From Piezodorus guildinii (Eukaryota; Arthropoda; Insecta; Hemiptera; Pentatomidae), in assembly GCA_023052935.1 (NCBI GenBank), contig CM041298.1, positions 111,963,977 to 112,027,976 on the forward strand: a DNA stretch of 64,000 bases, given 5' to 3'. The notes below the pieces were generated by a model, which had not been told where the DNA came from, ran no database searches, and saw only the letters and a list, made by a program, of their open reading frames with translations. Positions 22,572 to 34,899 of the stretch are shown here, in pieces. Both the position numbers and the translations under genes were made by a program. Position 1 is the first letter of the stretch. Every line of letters begins with the position of its first letter.

Positions 22572-22858
22572 TAAGAGCCTTTTCACACATAGACGGCTGC
22601 CGCACACGGTCGCTAATCCCCCTTTTACACGTACCGCACGGCTGCCGGCCACTTATAGTTGGCGAGATAGGGAAATGTGCCGTACACGGCTGTATCCGAT
22701 CGCTACGCGGTACAGAGGAGATTATAAACCAACACAGCGATAGTTGCGCATGTGTGAAAGCTCCAACTATTAACCTATATCAACGACCGCTTGGGAGGTT
22801 GGTAAGCATAGGATTATAAACCGTTAGGGCGGCAACCGGCATGTGTGAAAAGGCCTTA
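22572..22858. mobile_element. MITE-2 with imperfect 32-bp inverted ends
   Basis: Left end TAAGAGCCTTTTCACACAT then GACGGCTGCCGC; right end GCGGCAACCGG then CATGTGTGAAAAGGCCTTA. 287 bp, GC-richer than its surroundings and non-coding. Repeated CACACGGCTG and GTACACGGCTG-like words occur inside. Small DNA transposon derivative; the target duplication is not clear, so the superfamily is open. Confidence 0.8.
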
Positions 22859-23079
22859 AAAAACATTTATTTAAACAAATATTAATTAGGGCAGGGCTGT
22901 ATTATATTGTTTTGTTTTTCCCTCAGTGAAAATTCATATTTAGTTGTTTTGTATTTGTCATTTTCTTTGTATTAAATAAAAACAAATATTTCAATAAAAT
23001 GCATTGTTGTTTAGCTAATCTTATGGCATAGCTCATCATACTCTGTAAATCTGTATTAATATAAAATGGCCAAACAGCC

Positions 23080-23240
23080 ATTTCTTAACCAATTACTACT
23101 ACTTTTACTTTCACTTACCTATATATTAAATATAAAGTATCGCGCAAATTTTTGAATTCGTGTTTTAACATGAAATACACGCTTCAGAGTCCTTTGAGTC
23201 TAAATGACCAAGTCCCACAAATAGGTCTGTGTGTGTGGGA
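23080..23240 (+). repeat. Family K repeat, end A only
   Basis: CTTTTACTTTCACTTACC, then a TATATATT stretch, AAGTATCGCGCAAATTTT, AATACACGCTTCAGAGTCCT and ACCAAGTCCCACAAATAGGT with GTGTGTGTGG. Typical end A, with the family's short GT tract. Confidence 0.78.
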
Positions 23241-23439
23241 ACTAAAACTCGTATTAACTGTAGATATATAAAATATAAACAGATTTTTTTATTTTACATG
23301 AGTATACGAGTATAATGGTATGCCCGAGATCTAACAGCAACATTTTCATTGAAATATCTTTTAACGTTTTTCTCAATAAAAGATTCCTTTAATTTTGCAG
23401 ATTAAATTGCGAAAAAAATAAATAAATAAATAAAAACTA

Positions 23440-23600
23440 TATCTTCGTAGGCATAGGACTTCGTAGGCAACGCTTGCACGTCATCCCTGATGAAGGCCCA
23501 CATTGTAGGCCGAAACGTCGGCACATAATAAAAATAACTCTTATTTTTAATTGTGTGGTTTTAATTTATGACCGCACCCCCAACCATCTTCCTCATCTAA
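23440..23600 (+). mobile_element. Penelope-like terminal region with hammerhead core
   Basis: CTGATGA at 23487-23493, a 4-bp stem GGCC/GGCC (23495-23498 and 23508-23511) closing a loop, then GAAAC at 23512-23516. This is the invariant CUGANGA...stem II...GAAA core of hammerhead ribozymes, known from terminal repeats of Penelope-like elements. ACATAATAAAAATAACTC and a poly-pyrimidine flank follow. Stems I and III are not resolved. Confidence 0.65.
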
Positions 23601-23689
23601 AAACTATATCATCTTATTAGCATTATTAAAAGTCCCTAAATAAGCAAGATGAAAAAATATGATAAACCACTAAAGCAAAATAGAGCAAA

Positions 23690-24360
23690 AAAATCTGGTG
23701 CGGGCAACACACGACTTTCACTTACCTCGACTTTTAAAATCAATTTAAAAACAGTTAAATATACTTCAATTCGAAAAATATTTGAAGTTGATTTTAATAA
23801 AACAATATTAAATTGTTAATCAGTAATGAGTTTATTCCCCATTCGTCACATTATATTACCTTTTACAACTTTTTGTATCAGGTAAATGTTTTCCTAAAAT
23901 GTTTAGTTACCCAACGGTATATTAAACATCTATATTACTATTCTTGTGTGCAAAAACACAAAAATTTTATAAAAAAATATTTTTTAGTTGTTTATCAAAT
24001 TCGCTCAACTTGCATATTTAGCCGTTATTGACCAATTCTAATAAGATGGTGTGCCTAAATCAGAATGAAACCTACACGATATTAAAGCCCATTAAATTTT
24101 AAATCGATATAGCGAGTTTAATGTAAATCGTTAGAGCCGTTTTTGAGAAAATCGTAAAAAGTTCCAAAATGCACGAATGAAATGGCTCGGGTATGCTGAT
24201 TTTGATGAAAAAGTTGCAGCAACATCTCGGGCGTATAGTTGTCATAAATAAGAAATTTCGGTTTTGCACGGCTTTTAGTTTTCGTGCTACACTTACCACA
24301 TACAGACCACACACACAAATACAGGCTTTTTTCAAGACCTGGTTATTTGGGTGTTACGGT
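23690..24360 (-). repeat. Family K repeat (minus), nearly complete
   Basis: Starts with end B on the minus strand (AAATCTGGTGCGGGCAACAC, ACGACTTTCACTTACCTCG) and runs through CCCAACGGTATATTAAAC, GAATGAAACCTACACGATAT and AATTTCGGTTTTGCACGGCT to the GT position (CACATACAGACCACACACAC). End A is replaced by unrelated sequence. Confidence 0.82.
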
Positions 24361-25440
24361 TAAAATTTGCAAAAATAATTAATTTTAATTTTAAAAAAAA
24401 ACGAATTCCTTAACCGTAACTATGCCCCAGATACTCAGTGGAGACGGGCGGGTTCCACCATAAATTTATTTCGAGCGCCACGCTATTTGTTAAAAAAATA
24501 AATAAATAAGGTAAATAGCGAAACCCTTTTAAATTAATAATATTTTTTTTTAATGGAAATAAATAAAAAAAAATTAAAATTAAATTTACAAAAAAAAAAA
24601 GTTATTAATAACAGATGGTTACGAACTCGTTACCTCACTGTTTGAATACGTCTATCAATCCCATGAGCTATGGACTCATATGACGTCACCATACTTTTAT
24701 ACAGTATTAGACTCGACGAGGGTTGTACAGTCTTAACTTTTTAAGGTTAATATTAATTAATAAGTAAATATTCAAGACCCAATTTTTGAATTAAAAAAGA
24801 ATACATGGTTAAGTTGGTTATACAAAAACTACAAAATATAATTTTATTTCTAATAAAAAAAAAAGGAAAAGAAAGAAAGAAATTATTCAATAACAAAACA
24901 TATTTACAACTTATACTAACTATTTGTTTTCTATTGTCTGAAACTACTACTTTCGTTTATCAATCACCAAACACAAACCAAAAGTTATTTACAAAATGAT
25001 ATTCACCTAGGTTCTGGATGAGGGTTAGGATTGGGGTTAGGAGGAAGGCAGTTTTTAAGCTTCCAATTTCTCCTCGAGAACTAAACCTTGGCTTCCTTCC
25101 TTGTCCGACCGAGTTCATCCGTCTGAACTTGTCCTTGTTCACACTAATTAAATCAGTCTAATGTAAACCACTCGGTAATAGCTGCTATCCACCACGTCTC
25201 TTTGTTTTCACACCTTCTCTCGGAGCTCACAGCCTTCTTCATCCCGCTCCTTGACTCCCCTTATCCCTCACCGGAGTATTTAATAAGTATTTGCTTCAGT
25301 AACACTTAATCTAAGCTTAAAAATAACACAAAAATTTTAATCACCTATTTACATTTAACATACATTTATTTATTGGTTTAATATTTTTTTTTTCCAAATA
25401 ACCCTCATCGAGGTATCAAAAGTAACCTTTCATTTCTATT
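24361..25440. other. No gene recognised
   Basis: AT-rich, with A-rich runs at 24410-24600. 25010-25270 is more balanced in composition (CTCCTCGAGAACTAAACCTT, CTTCATCCCGCTCCTTGACT) but shows no domain in any frame. ORFs of 60-64 codons at 24805-24999 (plus) and 25142-24960 (minus) look like chance. Confidence 0.45.
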
Positions 25441-25479
25441 TAACTCAACTGATATTTTTTTTTTTTTTTTTTTTTTTTC

Positions 25480-25606
25480 CACGTAACATGGGCTCAGGAG
25501 ACCCTAAAACGATCATTTCCGTCGAAAACTGGAATTCGATAATTTTCATTTTCGCAATACTTTCCCCTACTATATATTTAATATATAGGTAAGTGAAAGT
25601 AATATA
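25480..25606 (-). repeat. Family K repeat, end A only (minus)
   Basis: GGGCTCAGGAGACCCTAAAA, CCGTCGAAAACTGGAATTCG, TTTTCGCAATACTTTCCC and AGGTAAGTGAAAGT: the complement of end A. A 25-T run at 25454-25479 stands where the interior should begin. Confidence 0.8.
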
Positions 25607-26044
25607 ATCTAACGATTGATGAAGTAAATATATAGATAGTAAACGTATAAAACAATTGAGATAATCAGACAAAAAGCGTTTAAAAATCATTTTCTCTCCC
25701 ATTTTTCTAAAAAAAAAACATGCGCTTAAAATGTATTCCATTTCAAATAAAGAAATTTAAAATGCAAGGATTTTATGGGGTAAACACACACTTATGAAAA
25801 CATGATATCATCAATGTTGTTCCTGAGTCTCATTACGTAACTTACTGATATAGCGCCTAATCTTTGAGGTCATTAGTTCATTGGGCTTCCTATATCAGAC
25901 AGCTATTGGGTTTTATTTTATACTAAATGGAATGAGAAAGACGATGCTTTCCAAAGAATATCACCCAGTATTAGGATATTTTAAATGAAAAGCAAAAATA
26001 TCTCGTGAACTTGTTATAGAACTTATTCATTTGATTTTTATTTT
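25607..26044. other. No feature recognised
   Basis: AT-rich, without recognisable ORFs or repeats. Confidence 0.45.
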
Positions 26045-26193
26045 CATATGAAATATATAGTAAGGGAAAGTATTGCGATCGTGAAAATTTGCGAATTCCA
26101 GTATTCGCATATTCAGGATCCTCTGAGTTCAAACAACAACCCACGTCCCGAAAAAAGGTCTGTGTGTTCGCGTGCGTGCGTGTGTGTTCGCGC

Positions 26194-26272
<79 letters not shown>

Positions 26273-26600
26273 CGTGTGTGTGGTAAGTCAAGCGCGAAAA
26301 CGAAAAGTCGTACAAAACTGAAATTTCATATTTAAGACAACTATACGCCCGAGATGTTCCAGCAACTTTTTCATCAAAATCAGCTAACCAGAAGAGCCAC
26401 ATTATACCATACAGTTATGACGAACCTTCTTACAATTTTCTCAAAATGGCTCTAACGATTTTGATTAAGTTCTCTATATCGATGTAAAATTTAATGTGAG
26501 ATAAGTTTCAGTCTGACAGGGCTTAAACGGCGTATTTTTTGTATTTTCTTCCTCGACACTACGTTTAATTTTGTTCATCCTGAAAGATTAACCATTTCAT
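26045..26600 (+). repeat. Family K repeat with expanded (GT)n
   Basis: Begins ATATATAGTAAGGGAAAGTA then GCGATCGTGAAAATTTGCGA. It contains the (GT)n expansion at 26158-26282, the TTCATATTTAAGACAACTAT and GATGTTCCAGCAACTTTTTC blocks and ATCGATGTAAAATTTAATG. End B is missing; the next copy starts 100 bp later in the same orientation. Confidence 0.85.
26158..26282 (+). repeat. (GT)n microsatellite inside family K
   Basis: More than 40 GT units with a few CG interruptions at both edges, at the point where other K copies have 4-8 GT units. Confidence 0.97.
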
Positions 26601-26701
26601 CTTATCACCATTGACAAATAACAGCTTAACATACAAGTTGAACTAATTTTATGACCAAATAAAGGATAAAGGAGCAAAAATACTTTTTTAATCTAATTAG
26701 T

Positions 26702-26828
26702 TTTACTTTCACTTACTATATATAGTAAGGGACAGAATTGCGATCGTGAAAATTTTTTAATTCCAGTTTTTAACGGAAATACACGTTTTAGGGTCCCTTA
26801 AGTCCAAATAACCAAGTCCCGCAAGAAG

Positions 26829-26866
<38 letters not shown>

Positions 26867-27617
26867 TAACTCCCGGGCGGAAACGGTAAGTCATATGAAA
26901 CTGAAATTTCATATTTAAGACAAATATCCGCCCAAGATGTTACAGCAACTTTTTCATCGAAATCAGCTAACTCATAACACGAAATTCAGCCACTTTAAAC
27001 CATCGCATTTTGTACTTTTTTACGATTTCCTCAAAAACGGATCTAACGAATTTGATTAAACTATACATATTACTGCAAACTTTAATTAGCTTTGATATCA
27101 TGTAAGTTTCATTCTGATTGAAATAGTCTGACTAGATAATGCAGATATTTTGAAATTTCTTCTTCTAAGTACTTTTAATTTTGTATATTTCAAAAAATTA
27201 GGTACATCATCTTATTAGCATAGATGAATAACGGCTAAATATGCAAGTTGAGCGAATTTGGTAAACAATTAAAGAAGAAAAGTGCAAACATATTTTTGTA
27301 TGCAGTTTTTGTGTTTTTGAACACAAGAATATTAATATAGATGTTTAATATACCGTTGGATAGCTAAAGATTCTAGAAGAAATATTATCTAATACACGGA
27401 ATTTTAAAGGGTAATGGAAAGCGATGAAAAGCCGATAAAACTGACTGACTGTTGTAAATAAAAATATAATAGATTATTTAATAAAACACATGTTTCTATT
27501 GAAATTCAGTTTAATTAATTCTTTAAGAATTTATTTTTATCTCTAGATGTGTTTAAAAATTCTTCAATTAATTTCAACAACGAATGTCGTGTGTTGAGTG
27601 GACCAGATTTTTTTAAA
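26702..27617 (+). repeat. Family K repeat, most complete copy
   Basis: Starts TTTTACTTTCACTTAC and ATATATAGTAAGGGACAGAA. It includes (GT)n at 26829-26866, all shared inner blocks (TTTCATATTTAAGACAAATA, CGATTTCCTCAAAAACGGAT, AAGTTTCATTCTGATTGAAA, ATATACCGTTGGATAGC, GATGAAAAGCCGATAAAACT) and ends ATGTCGTGTGTTGAGTGGAC with CAGATTTTTTT. A further end-B block follows at 27680-27725 (AGAAAGTGAAAGTCGTGTGT). No ORF. The inverted ACTTTCACTTAC / GTAAGTGAAAGT words at the two ends suggest a DNA-type non-autonomous element. Confidence 0.88.
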
Positions 27618-27734
27618 TTAACTTAGAACTGTTTTCATAAACTTCAGGTTTATATAATAACTCTTGAATTGATTTCAACAACCGAGAAAGTGAAAGTCGT
27701 GTGTTTTGCCCACATTTTTTTTTTTATGTTTGGG

Positions 27735-28334
27735 TCAAAGTAAAAATAAAAACAACGCTTTTACTAGTACAAAGAATAAACAAAAACGTAAAGGATGTCC
27801 TTACCAACTTGAAATTAGTAAAGAAATATCAAACAACGACTTTTCTCATAAATATTAGTCGGAACTGGTACTACATGGAAAGTAAATGAAAGATGTTTAA
27901 ATGTACTTCACGAGAGGAAAATGCTGAAATTTTTGTTATTTTTGTAAATCATTTTTAGTTAACTTCATAAAGCATCATTATTAATTATTACATATTTTTA
28001 ATGATCTTGGTTTAATGATTACGGAAATTAGATATTCTACTCAGGTCGTTAAGTTATTAATCATCTTAATTATGAATTATTTGAGGAAAATTTACTGACT
28101 CCAAAAATAGGTTAAAGCTTAATGTTTATTTTGTTTCCTCATTACCAAAGATTAGGAAAACGTAGCCACAAGTTTCTGCCAGAAATGTTTAAACCCCCAG
28201 TACGGAGACAGGGTGAATCAAAGAAATAGCTTTACACTACCCAAGGTTCAAGGCATGGTCCAAACAAAAGCCAGTTTAGACGAGTTGATCAGACTTGGAA
28301 AATCGGAAACTAGGCCTAATTAATTTGATTGACT
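27735..28334. other. No feature recognised
   Basis: AT-rich. A 62-codon plus ORF at 27701-27889 starts inside the K end and has no domain. Confidence 0.45.
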
Positions 28335-28549
28335 GTAGATAATTTAATTTAATAATTTTTTAATTATTAATTATTGAAATTTATAACTGTATTAGTTAAT
28401 ATATCCAATAAATTAGCTGTCAGATAAAATACATGAAGAGAAAATTCCCATTGGCAGCACTCCACTAGGTAATCTAAACAAGAAGGTCTCGAGGCCATCT
28501 TCTTTTCAGACGCCGCTGAGGAATGTCAGGAATGGAAGCAAGGATTGTA
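28335..28549 (-). pseudogene. Jockey-clade LINE 3' end, cut by mariner copy 2
   Basis: The minus strand reads ILASIPDIPQRRLKRRWPRD and LLV then a stop, the C-terminus of Jockey ORF2, followed by the 3' UTR (GTGGAGTGCTGCCAATGGGA). Mariner copy 2 inserted at the TA at 28548-28549 inside the coding part. The rest of the Jockey is not found beyond the mariner. Confidence 0.82.
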
Positions 28550-29833
28550 TCGGGCTGATGCGAAATTAATGCAGGTTTCCTCTATTGCAATATCTTAATT
28601 CCAATTGTGTAAAGAAAGCTAATCCTAACATTGATCATTATTATACCAAAACAAACCTTATCTAATACCCTCTCTTTCACCATGAATTTGTTTAGTAAAA
28701 TCGTTTTGTTCAGTGTTTCAAAGGTCTTGAATCGAAAATGTCAAAGTGCGATTTTCGTCAAATTTATTTTTACGAATTTAAATTAGGGCGCAGCGCTGCG
28801 CAAACGGCTCGTAATATTAATGAAGTGTGGGGTCAGGGGGCTATTAATGAGTGCACGGTGCAGCGTTGGTTCCAGAAGTTTCGCAGAGGAGATTTCGACC
28901 TCGAAGACAAGGAAGGTCGGGGCCGTCATCTTGCTCTGGACAACGACCAGCTGAGGTCAAAAGTGGAAGAAGACCCAACCAAAACCACACAAGAAATGGC
29001 GGCGGAACTCGGTGTGAACCAATCCACATTGTACGCCACTTGGAAGCAATTGGTAAGGTAAAAAAGTTGGCCAAGTGGGTGCCACACCAATTAAACGACC
29101 ACCAAAAAAATCGCCGCTTTTAAATCTGCTCCATGCTTGTGACACGCAATAAAAATGATCCATTTCTCGATCGCATTGTGACGTGCGATGAAAAATGGAT
29201 CTTATACGACAACAGAAGGCGTTCTAGCCAATGGCTGGGCAAAGATGAACAACCAAAACCTTTCCCGAAGCCCAACCTGCACCCAAAAAAGGTTATGGAC
29301 ACAGTTTGGTGGTATAATGCTGGTGTTATTCACTACAGCTTTCTCAATCGAGGTGAGACTATAACTGCTGACAAGTACTGTCAAGAAATTGACAGCATGA
29401 ATCAAAAATTGCAACGTCTTTGCCCAGCATTGATGAATCGGAAGGGGCCGATCCTGCTCCACGATAACGCCAGACCACACGTTGCACAACCAACGCTTCG
29501 ACGACTGCACGAGTTGGGCTACGAAGTTCTCCAACATCCGCCTTACTCACCTGACCTCTCTCCTACAGACTTCCACTTTTTCAGGCATCTGGACAACTTT
29601 TTGAGGGAGAAAAATTTTCAAAACCAGGACGACATTGAAAATTCTTTTCGTGATTTCATTGAGTCCAGGGATTCGGATTTTTTTTCTGGTGGAATAAGAA
29701 AGCTTATTGAACGTTGGCAAAAGTGCATTGATTCAGATGGAAATTATTTTGATTAAATATATATGGTTAAAGTAAAGATATGGCGTATTTACAATACCTA
29801 CTAAAAACCTGCATTAATTTTGCATCAACCCAA
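28550..29833 (+). mobile_element. mariner transposon, copy 2
   Basis: TA at 28548-28549 and 29834-29835. Same inverted termini and length (1,284 bp) as copy 1, with few differences by eye. It sits in a Jockey 3' fragment, so it is the younger of the two. Confidence 0.97.
28738..29756 (+). pseudogene. mariner transposase with a 1-bp deletion and one stop
   Basis: Starts MSKCDFRQIYFYEF. At about 29028 copy 1 has CACAGTTGTACG and this copy CACATTGTACG, a 1-bp loss that shifts the frame after GVNQST. TAA at 29121-29123 replaces GAA (Glu in copy 1). From 29133 the frame is open to 29756 with VTCDEKWIL, LLHDNARPH and SPDLSPTD, so all three catalytic aspartates remain. Its lesions differ from those of copy 1. 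Confidence 0.95.
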
Positions 29834-29989
29834 TACAAGGGAGATAAATAAAATAAAAACAAAAATTGAAATATCCTAGTTAAGTAAAAGCCATATATAT
29901 TTAAATAATAATTTAAATAACCATCATATTATTATATTCCTAGTTCCGGAAGAAATTGCGCAATATTAGAGAATGAAAGCTTGGGCTGA

Positions 29990-30400
29990 TGTTATATTAT
30001 TTCATCCAAAAACTTTTTTTTATTATTTTTCATAACATCAATACACAACGTAGGGGGAGGGGAGCCCGTGGCTGAGTGGTTAGCGCGCTAGCCTGCCACG
30101 CTGAAGTTGTGAGTTCGAATCCCAGTCCCAGGAGGACTTTTTACAAGCATACAAATAAATGGGGATCCACTCACAATTTCCCGCGAGTATGTGGGACCCG
30201 TCAGCTAATTGATAGCCACCCACAAAAATAGGCGTAGGGAGTGAAGACCCTACTCTATAAAATGTCATCGAGTATCGCCGTGTGGAATATAAACCATACT
30301 GCGCGGCCAAGGCCTCCAAGGCCTGTCGCGCCAACCAACAAAAAAAAAAAAAAAATACACAACGTTTCGGGATCTCACTCCCATCCTCAGGATCCTACAA
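29990..30400 (-). mobile_element. Penelope-like terminal region split by a SINE
   Basis: The minus strand after removal of the SINE reads CCTGAGGATGGGAGTGAGAT, CCCGAAACGTTGTGTATTGA and TGTTATGAAAAATAATAAAA. It has the CTGA...stem GGGA/TCCC...CGAAACG arrangement of Penelope terminal hammerhead-like cores, diverged from CTGATGA to CTGAGGA. Confidence 0.6.
30052..30353 (+). mobile_element. SINE-A, full-length, with target duplication
   Basis: tRNA-like head GCCCGTGGCTGAGTGGTTAG (A box) and GTGAGTTCGAATCCCAGTCC (B box). The body has GGGGATCCACTCACAATTTC, GTAGGGAGTGAAGACCCTAC and GGAATATAAACCATACTGCG. It ends with CCAAGGCCTCCAAGGCCTGT and a 15-A tail. AATACACAACGT occurs directly outside both ends (30040-30051 and 30354-30365), a 12-bp duplication. 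Pol III promoter boxes are intact; it is not a functional tRNA because the cloverleaf is diverged. Confidence 0.93.
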
Positions 30401-30544
30401 GTAAACAAAATCTCTAAATCTATGTGAAGTTTTCTACGTCTAATATTAAATAATCATGAAAATGTTTAATTTATTTATATTCTTCATCATGTAGTAAGTA
30501 ATAAACCAAAAAAGGTAGAGGGTATAAGATTTCCAAGAAGACGT

Positions 30545-30955
30545 TAATAATGGACATGGTTCAGATCAATAAAAATTCAATCCTTGCAATCCAAAATCCT
30601 CCGAAAGATCCTAAACGCCCTTACTTTGTCACCAATAAAATAATTCATAAAGACCTAAATATCCCATTAGTCGCAGATCTAGCCCGAACTAGATATTCCT
30701 CCTTTTATTCCAAATTACCCGTCCACTCCAACCCACTCGTCCGCAAACTCTCATCTCCTATTCCTGATCATCTTCCTAGGCGGCTGAAAAGACGATGGCC
30801 TCGAGACCTACTTAGCTGAATAAACTTTGAAGTGCTACCACTGGGTAGTTTCTTCACATGCCTGTATCACGTCCACTTGATCTATTAGCACATTTACTTA
30901 TTGTATTTTATTGTAATACAGTTGTAAATTTCTTTTAAATAAAAAAAAAAAAAAA
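30545..30955 (+). pseudogene. Jockey-clade LINE C-terminus and 3' UTR
   Basis: Plus-strand frame 30550-30819 reads NSILAIQ, then PYFVTNKIIHKDLNIPLVAD, SSFYSKLP and LPRRLKRRWPRDLLS then a stop: the end of a Jockey ORF2. The 3' UTR (GAAGTGCTACCACTGGGTAG) ends in AAATAAA and about 15 A's at 30942-30955. 5' truncated; the last 60 bp belong to the palindrome's left arm. Confidence 0.85.
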
Positions 30956-31064
30956 GATCAATAAATGATTACTAAAAATAGTGTCAAAAGTTTATTTATT
31001 ATTTCTTAATTGACACTTGTATAATAATAATATTTAATTTAACATATGTGCTTAAGTGGAATGT

Positions 31065-31455
31065 TTTGAACGTTTGCCCAGTACGTGTTGAAGTAGTCAA
31101 AAACGTCAAAAAAGGTTTCTTGACGTTTCAGTCTTGTACGAGGGTTACAAGATGTTTTTCAAGTCCTAGATATCGGATCTGTTCAACAGGGACAAGCGAG
31201 GTGTTATTGGGGGAAGTCATAGTTTTACGACGGATAAAGGTTATTCGGTGGAACTTGTTACAATTTATTTTTAATCTAGAATTCTGACACCATGCTTCAA
31301 GATAAGGAATTGAAGAGTTTGAGATTCAATAGTTGGATCGTTATTAACTGATAACACACAGGTATCATCAGCATAATTAGAAAGGAAAGTGCTAGATAGG
31401 TTGGGACATTAACTGTATATACTGTGTAAATAATGGGTCCAAGAATAACACCTTG
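31065..31455 (-). pseudogene. Jockey RT core fragment (left arm)
   Basis: Mirror of 34355-34745: on the minus strand the frames give VILGPIIYTVYTVNVP, NYADDTCVLSVNNDPTIES and VPVEQIRYLGLEKHL-type text. These match the Jockey copy at 50160-49850 (YADDMC...DPTIASQTLQS; VPVEQIRYLGLHLDKRL). Frame changes make it dead. Confidence 0.8.
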
Positions 31456-31999
31456 AAAAACACCAACTAAATGATTAGAAAAGTATGAATATTAATTATT
31501 GTGAATTATTTTAAAGGATCATTCAGGAAGTTATGATTTGTTTATAGTTATATTCCATTAGATTAAAGCTGTATATTTTATAAACTAGACATTTAAGCCC
31601 TATAAGATAATTTTAATAAGGATAAACACCTCTGATATAAAAGGTCATTTAAATATATTTAATTAAAATCGCAAGGAAATTTTAAAATACCTAATATCTT
31701 AAAAGGAAAAGACTGTTATACATACAATTCCAATAAAATCTCACAAAAATAAATATGGGAAATTAAAAAACTAGAAATATCCATTTACGGGCTCGAAAGT
31801 TACGCTAACTTTAAGGCTCGACCCAAAAGCTGATTGCTTTCACAGACCGAATTCAATTCCGATAGAGGTCCTTCAAACTTTTATATTCCCAATTATCGGC
31901 TACTTTAATAAAACCCTGAGTAGAACATAAATTAATTTTTAGCCAAAACGCAAGAGCTCTAATGTTAATAATTATTCAGTGGAAAAAAAAGTATAAGCA

Positions 32000-32976
<977 letters not shown>

Positions 32977-32979
32977 ATA

Positions 32980-33056
32980 TGGTCGAGCTTGTGATAGAGA
33001 AGAAGAAAGTGATGAAACATTTGGATTTCGGTGGTTATGTTCCAGGAAACAAAATT

Positions 33057-33089
<33 letters not shown>

Positions 33090-33740
33090 TAGTAAATGTA
33101 ATGGTTTACTGTTGGAATGTTTAGTCATTTTTTGTCACTTTATGCTACTGTGGTCAAACGGATGATGCTTCAGCTAGGGTACTAAATTTTGTTTGATTAG
33201 GATATTTAGCGAGTATGTGACATCGCACCGGGTCGTAACCACCATTGTAATTCTCCTCCAAACAGCAGATTAACTATGAATTTTTTTCTTTCAATAAAAA
33301 AATCCTTGGACCAATTTGCCAGGTTTGAATCCGCGACATTCGGCATAGAAGGCGAACCCTGATTTACAAAAGTTTGAGTTCAATTATAAAGATTCATTAT
33401 TTAATGTTTCCATTTCTTTTCTTTGAATTATATTTGTACCGAGTTAGGGCATACAGTATCTACCGTATAGGTAAAATATCAGTACATTTGTCTCTCTAAC
33501 AAAAAAAACTAAAAAAACAACTGATTTATTGCATTTTAACACTTTTAACCTGTTATTTTTGTTCCGAATTACTAAAACGTCGGTGGTTCCTTTGTTGGAA
33601 TGTTTTCATATGTTTATGATTTATTTACGTACGTATAACATCTGTCAAATAGTGTTACCAAATTATACATACACACCACATACATATAATGTATAAATAA
33701 ATGTGTAATAATGACACGTTTTGTGACTAAAGTAGGTTTT

Positions 33741-33743
<3 letters not shown>
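32980..33743 (-). repeat. Family D module (right arm, inverted)
   Basis: Exact reverse complement of the module at 32074-32838 as far as I can see, including the oligo-T at 33059-33087. Confidence 0.9.
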
Positions 33744-33809
<66 letters not shown>

Positions 33810-34354
33810 TGCTTATACTTTTTTTTCCACTGAATAATTATTAACATTAGAGCTCTTGCGTTTTGGCTAAAAATTAATTTATGTTCTACTCAGGGTTTTA
33901 TTAAAGTAGCCGATAATTGGGAATATAAAAGTTTGAAGGACCTCTATCGGAATTGAATTCGGTCTGTGAAAGCAATCAGCTTTTGGGTCGAGCCTTAAAG
34001 TTAGCGTAACTTTCGAGCCCGTAAATGGATATTTCTAGTTTTTTAATTTCCCATATTTATTTTTGTGAGATTTTATTGGAATTGTATGTATAACAGTCTT
34101 TTCCTTTTAAGATATTAGGTATTTTAAAATTTCCTTGCGATTTTAATTAAATATATTTAAATGACCTTTTATATCAGAGGTGTTTATCCTTATTAAAATT
34201 ATCTTATAGGGCTTAAATGTCTAGTTTATAAAATATACAGCTTTAATCTAATGGAATATAACTATAAACAAATCATAACTTCCTGAATGATCCTTTAAAA
34301 TAATTCACAATAATTAATATTCATACTTTTCTAATCATTTAGTTGGTGTTTTTC

Positions 34355-34745
34355 AAGGTGTTATTCTTGGACCCATTATTTACACAGTATATACAGTTAA
34401 TGTCCCAACCTATCTAGCACTTTCCTTTCTAATTATGCTGATGATACCTGTGTGTTATCAGTTAATAACGATCCAACTATTGAATCTCAAACTCTTCAAT
34501 TCCTTATCTTGAAGCATGGTGTCAGAATTCTAGATTAAAAATAAATTGTAACAAGTTCCACCGAATAACCTTTATCCGTCGTAAAACTATGACTTCCCCC
34601 AATAACACCTCGCTTGTCCCTGTTGAACAGATCCGATATCTAGGACTTGAAAAACATCTTGTAACCCTCGTACAAGACTGAAACGTCAAGAAACCTTTTT
34701 TGACGTTTTTGACTACTTCAACACGTACTGGGCAAACGTTCAAAA
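34355..34745 (+). pseudogene. Jockey RT core fragment (right arm)
   Basis: Plus-strand mirror of the left-arm piece: GVILGPIIYTVYTVNVP, TAYLALSF-like text, then YADDTCVLSVNNDPTIES at 34435 and RKTMTSPNNTSLVPVEQIRY at about 34590. Broken by at least two frame changes. Confidence 0.8.
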
Positions 34746-34899
34746 CATTCCACTTAAGCACATATGTTAAATTAAATATTATTATTATACAAGTGTCAAT
34801 TAAGAAATAATAAATAAACTTTTGACACTATTTTTAGTAATCATTTATTGATCTTTTTTTTTTTTTTTATTTAAAAGAAATTTACAACTGTATTACAAT

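Noticed and set aside
24600..24690. tRNA-like stretch on the minus strand (AGCTCATGGG...GAGTTCGTAACC)
   Set aside because: The B box is poor and no second copy was seen. Too weak to call a SINE or tRNA.
25021..25045. GGGTTAGGATTGGGGTTAGG, like insect TTAGG telomere repeats
   Set aside because: Only two or three imperfect units and no array.
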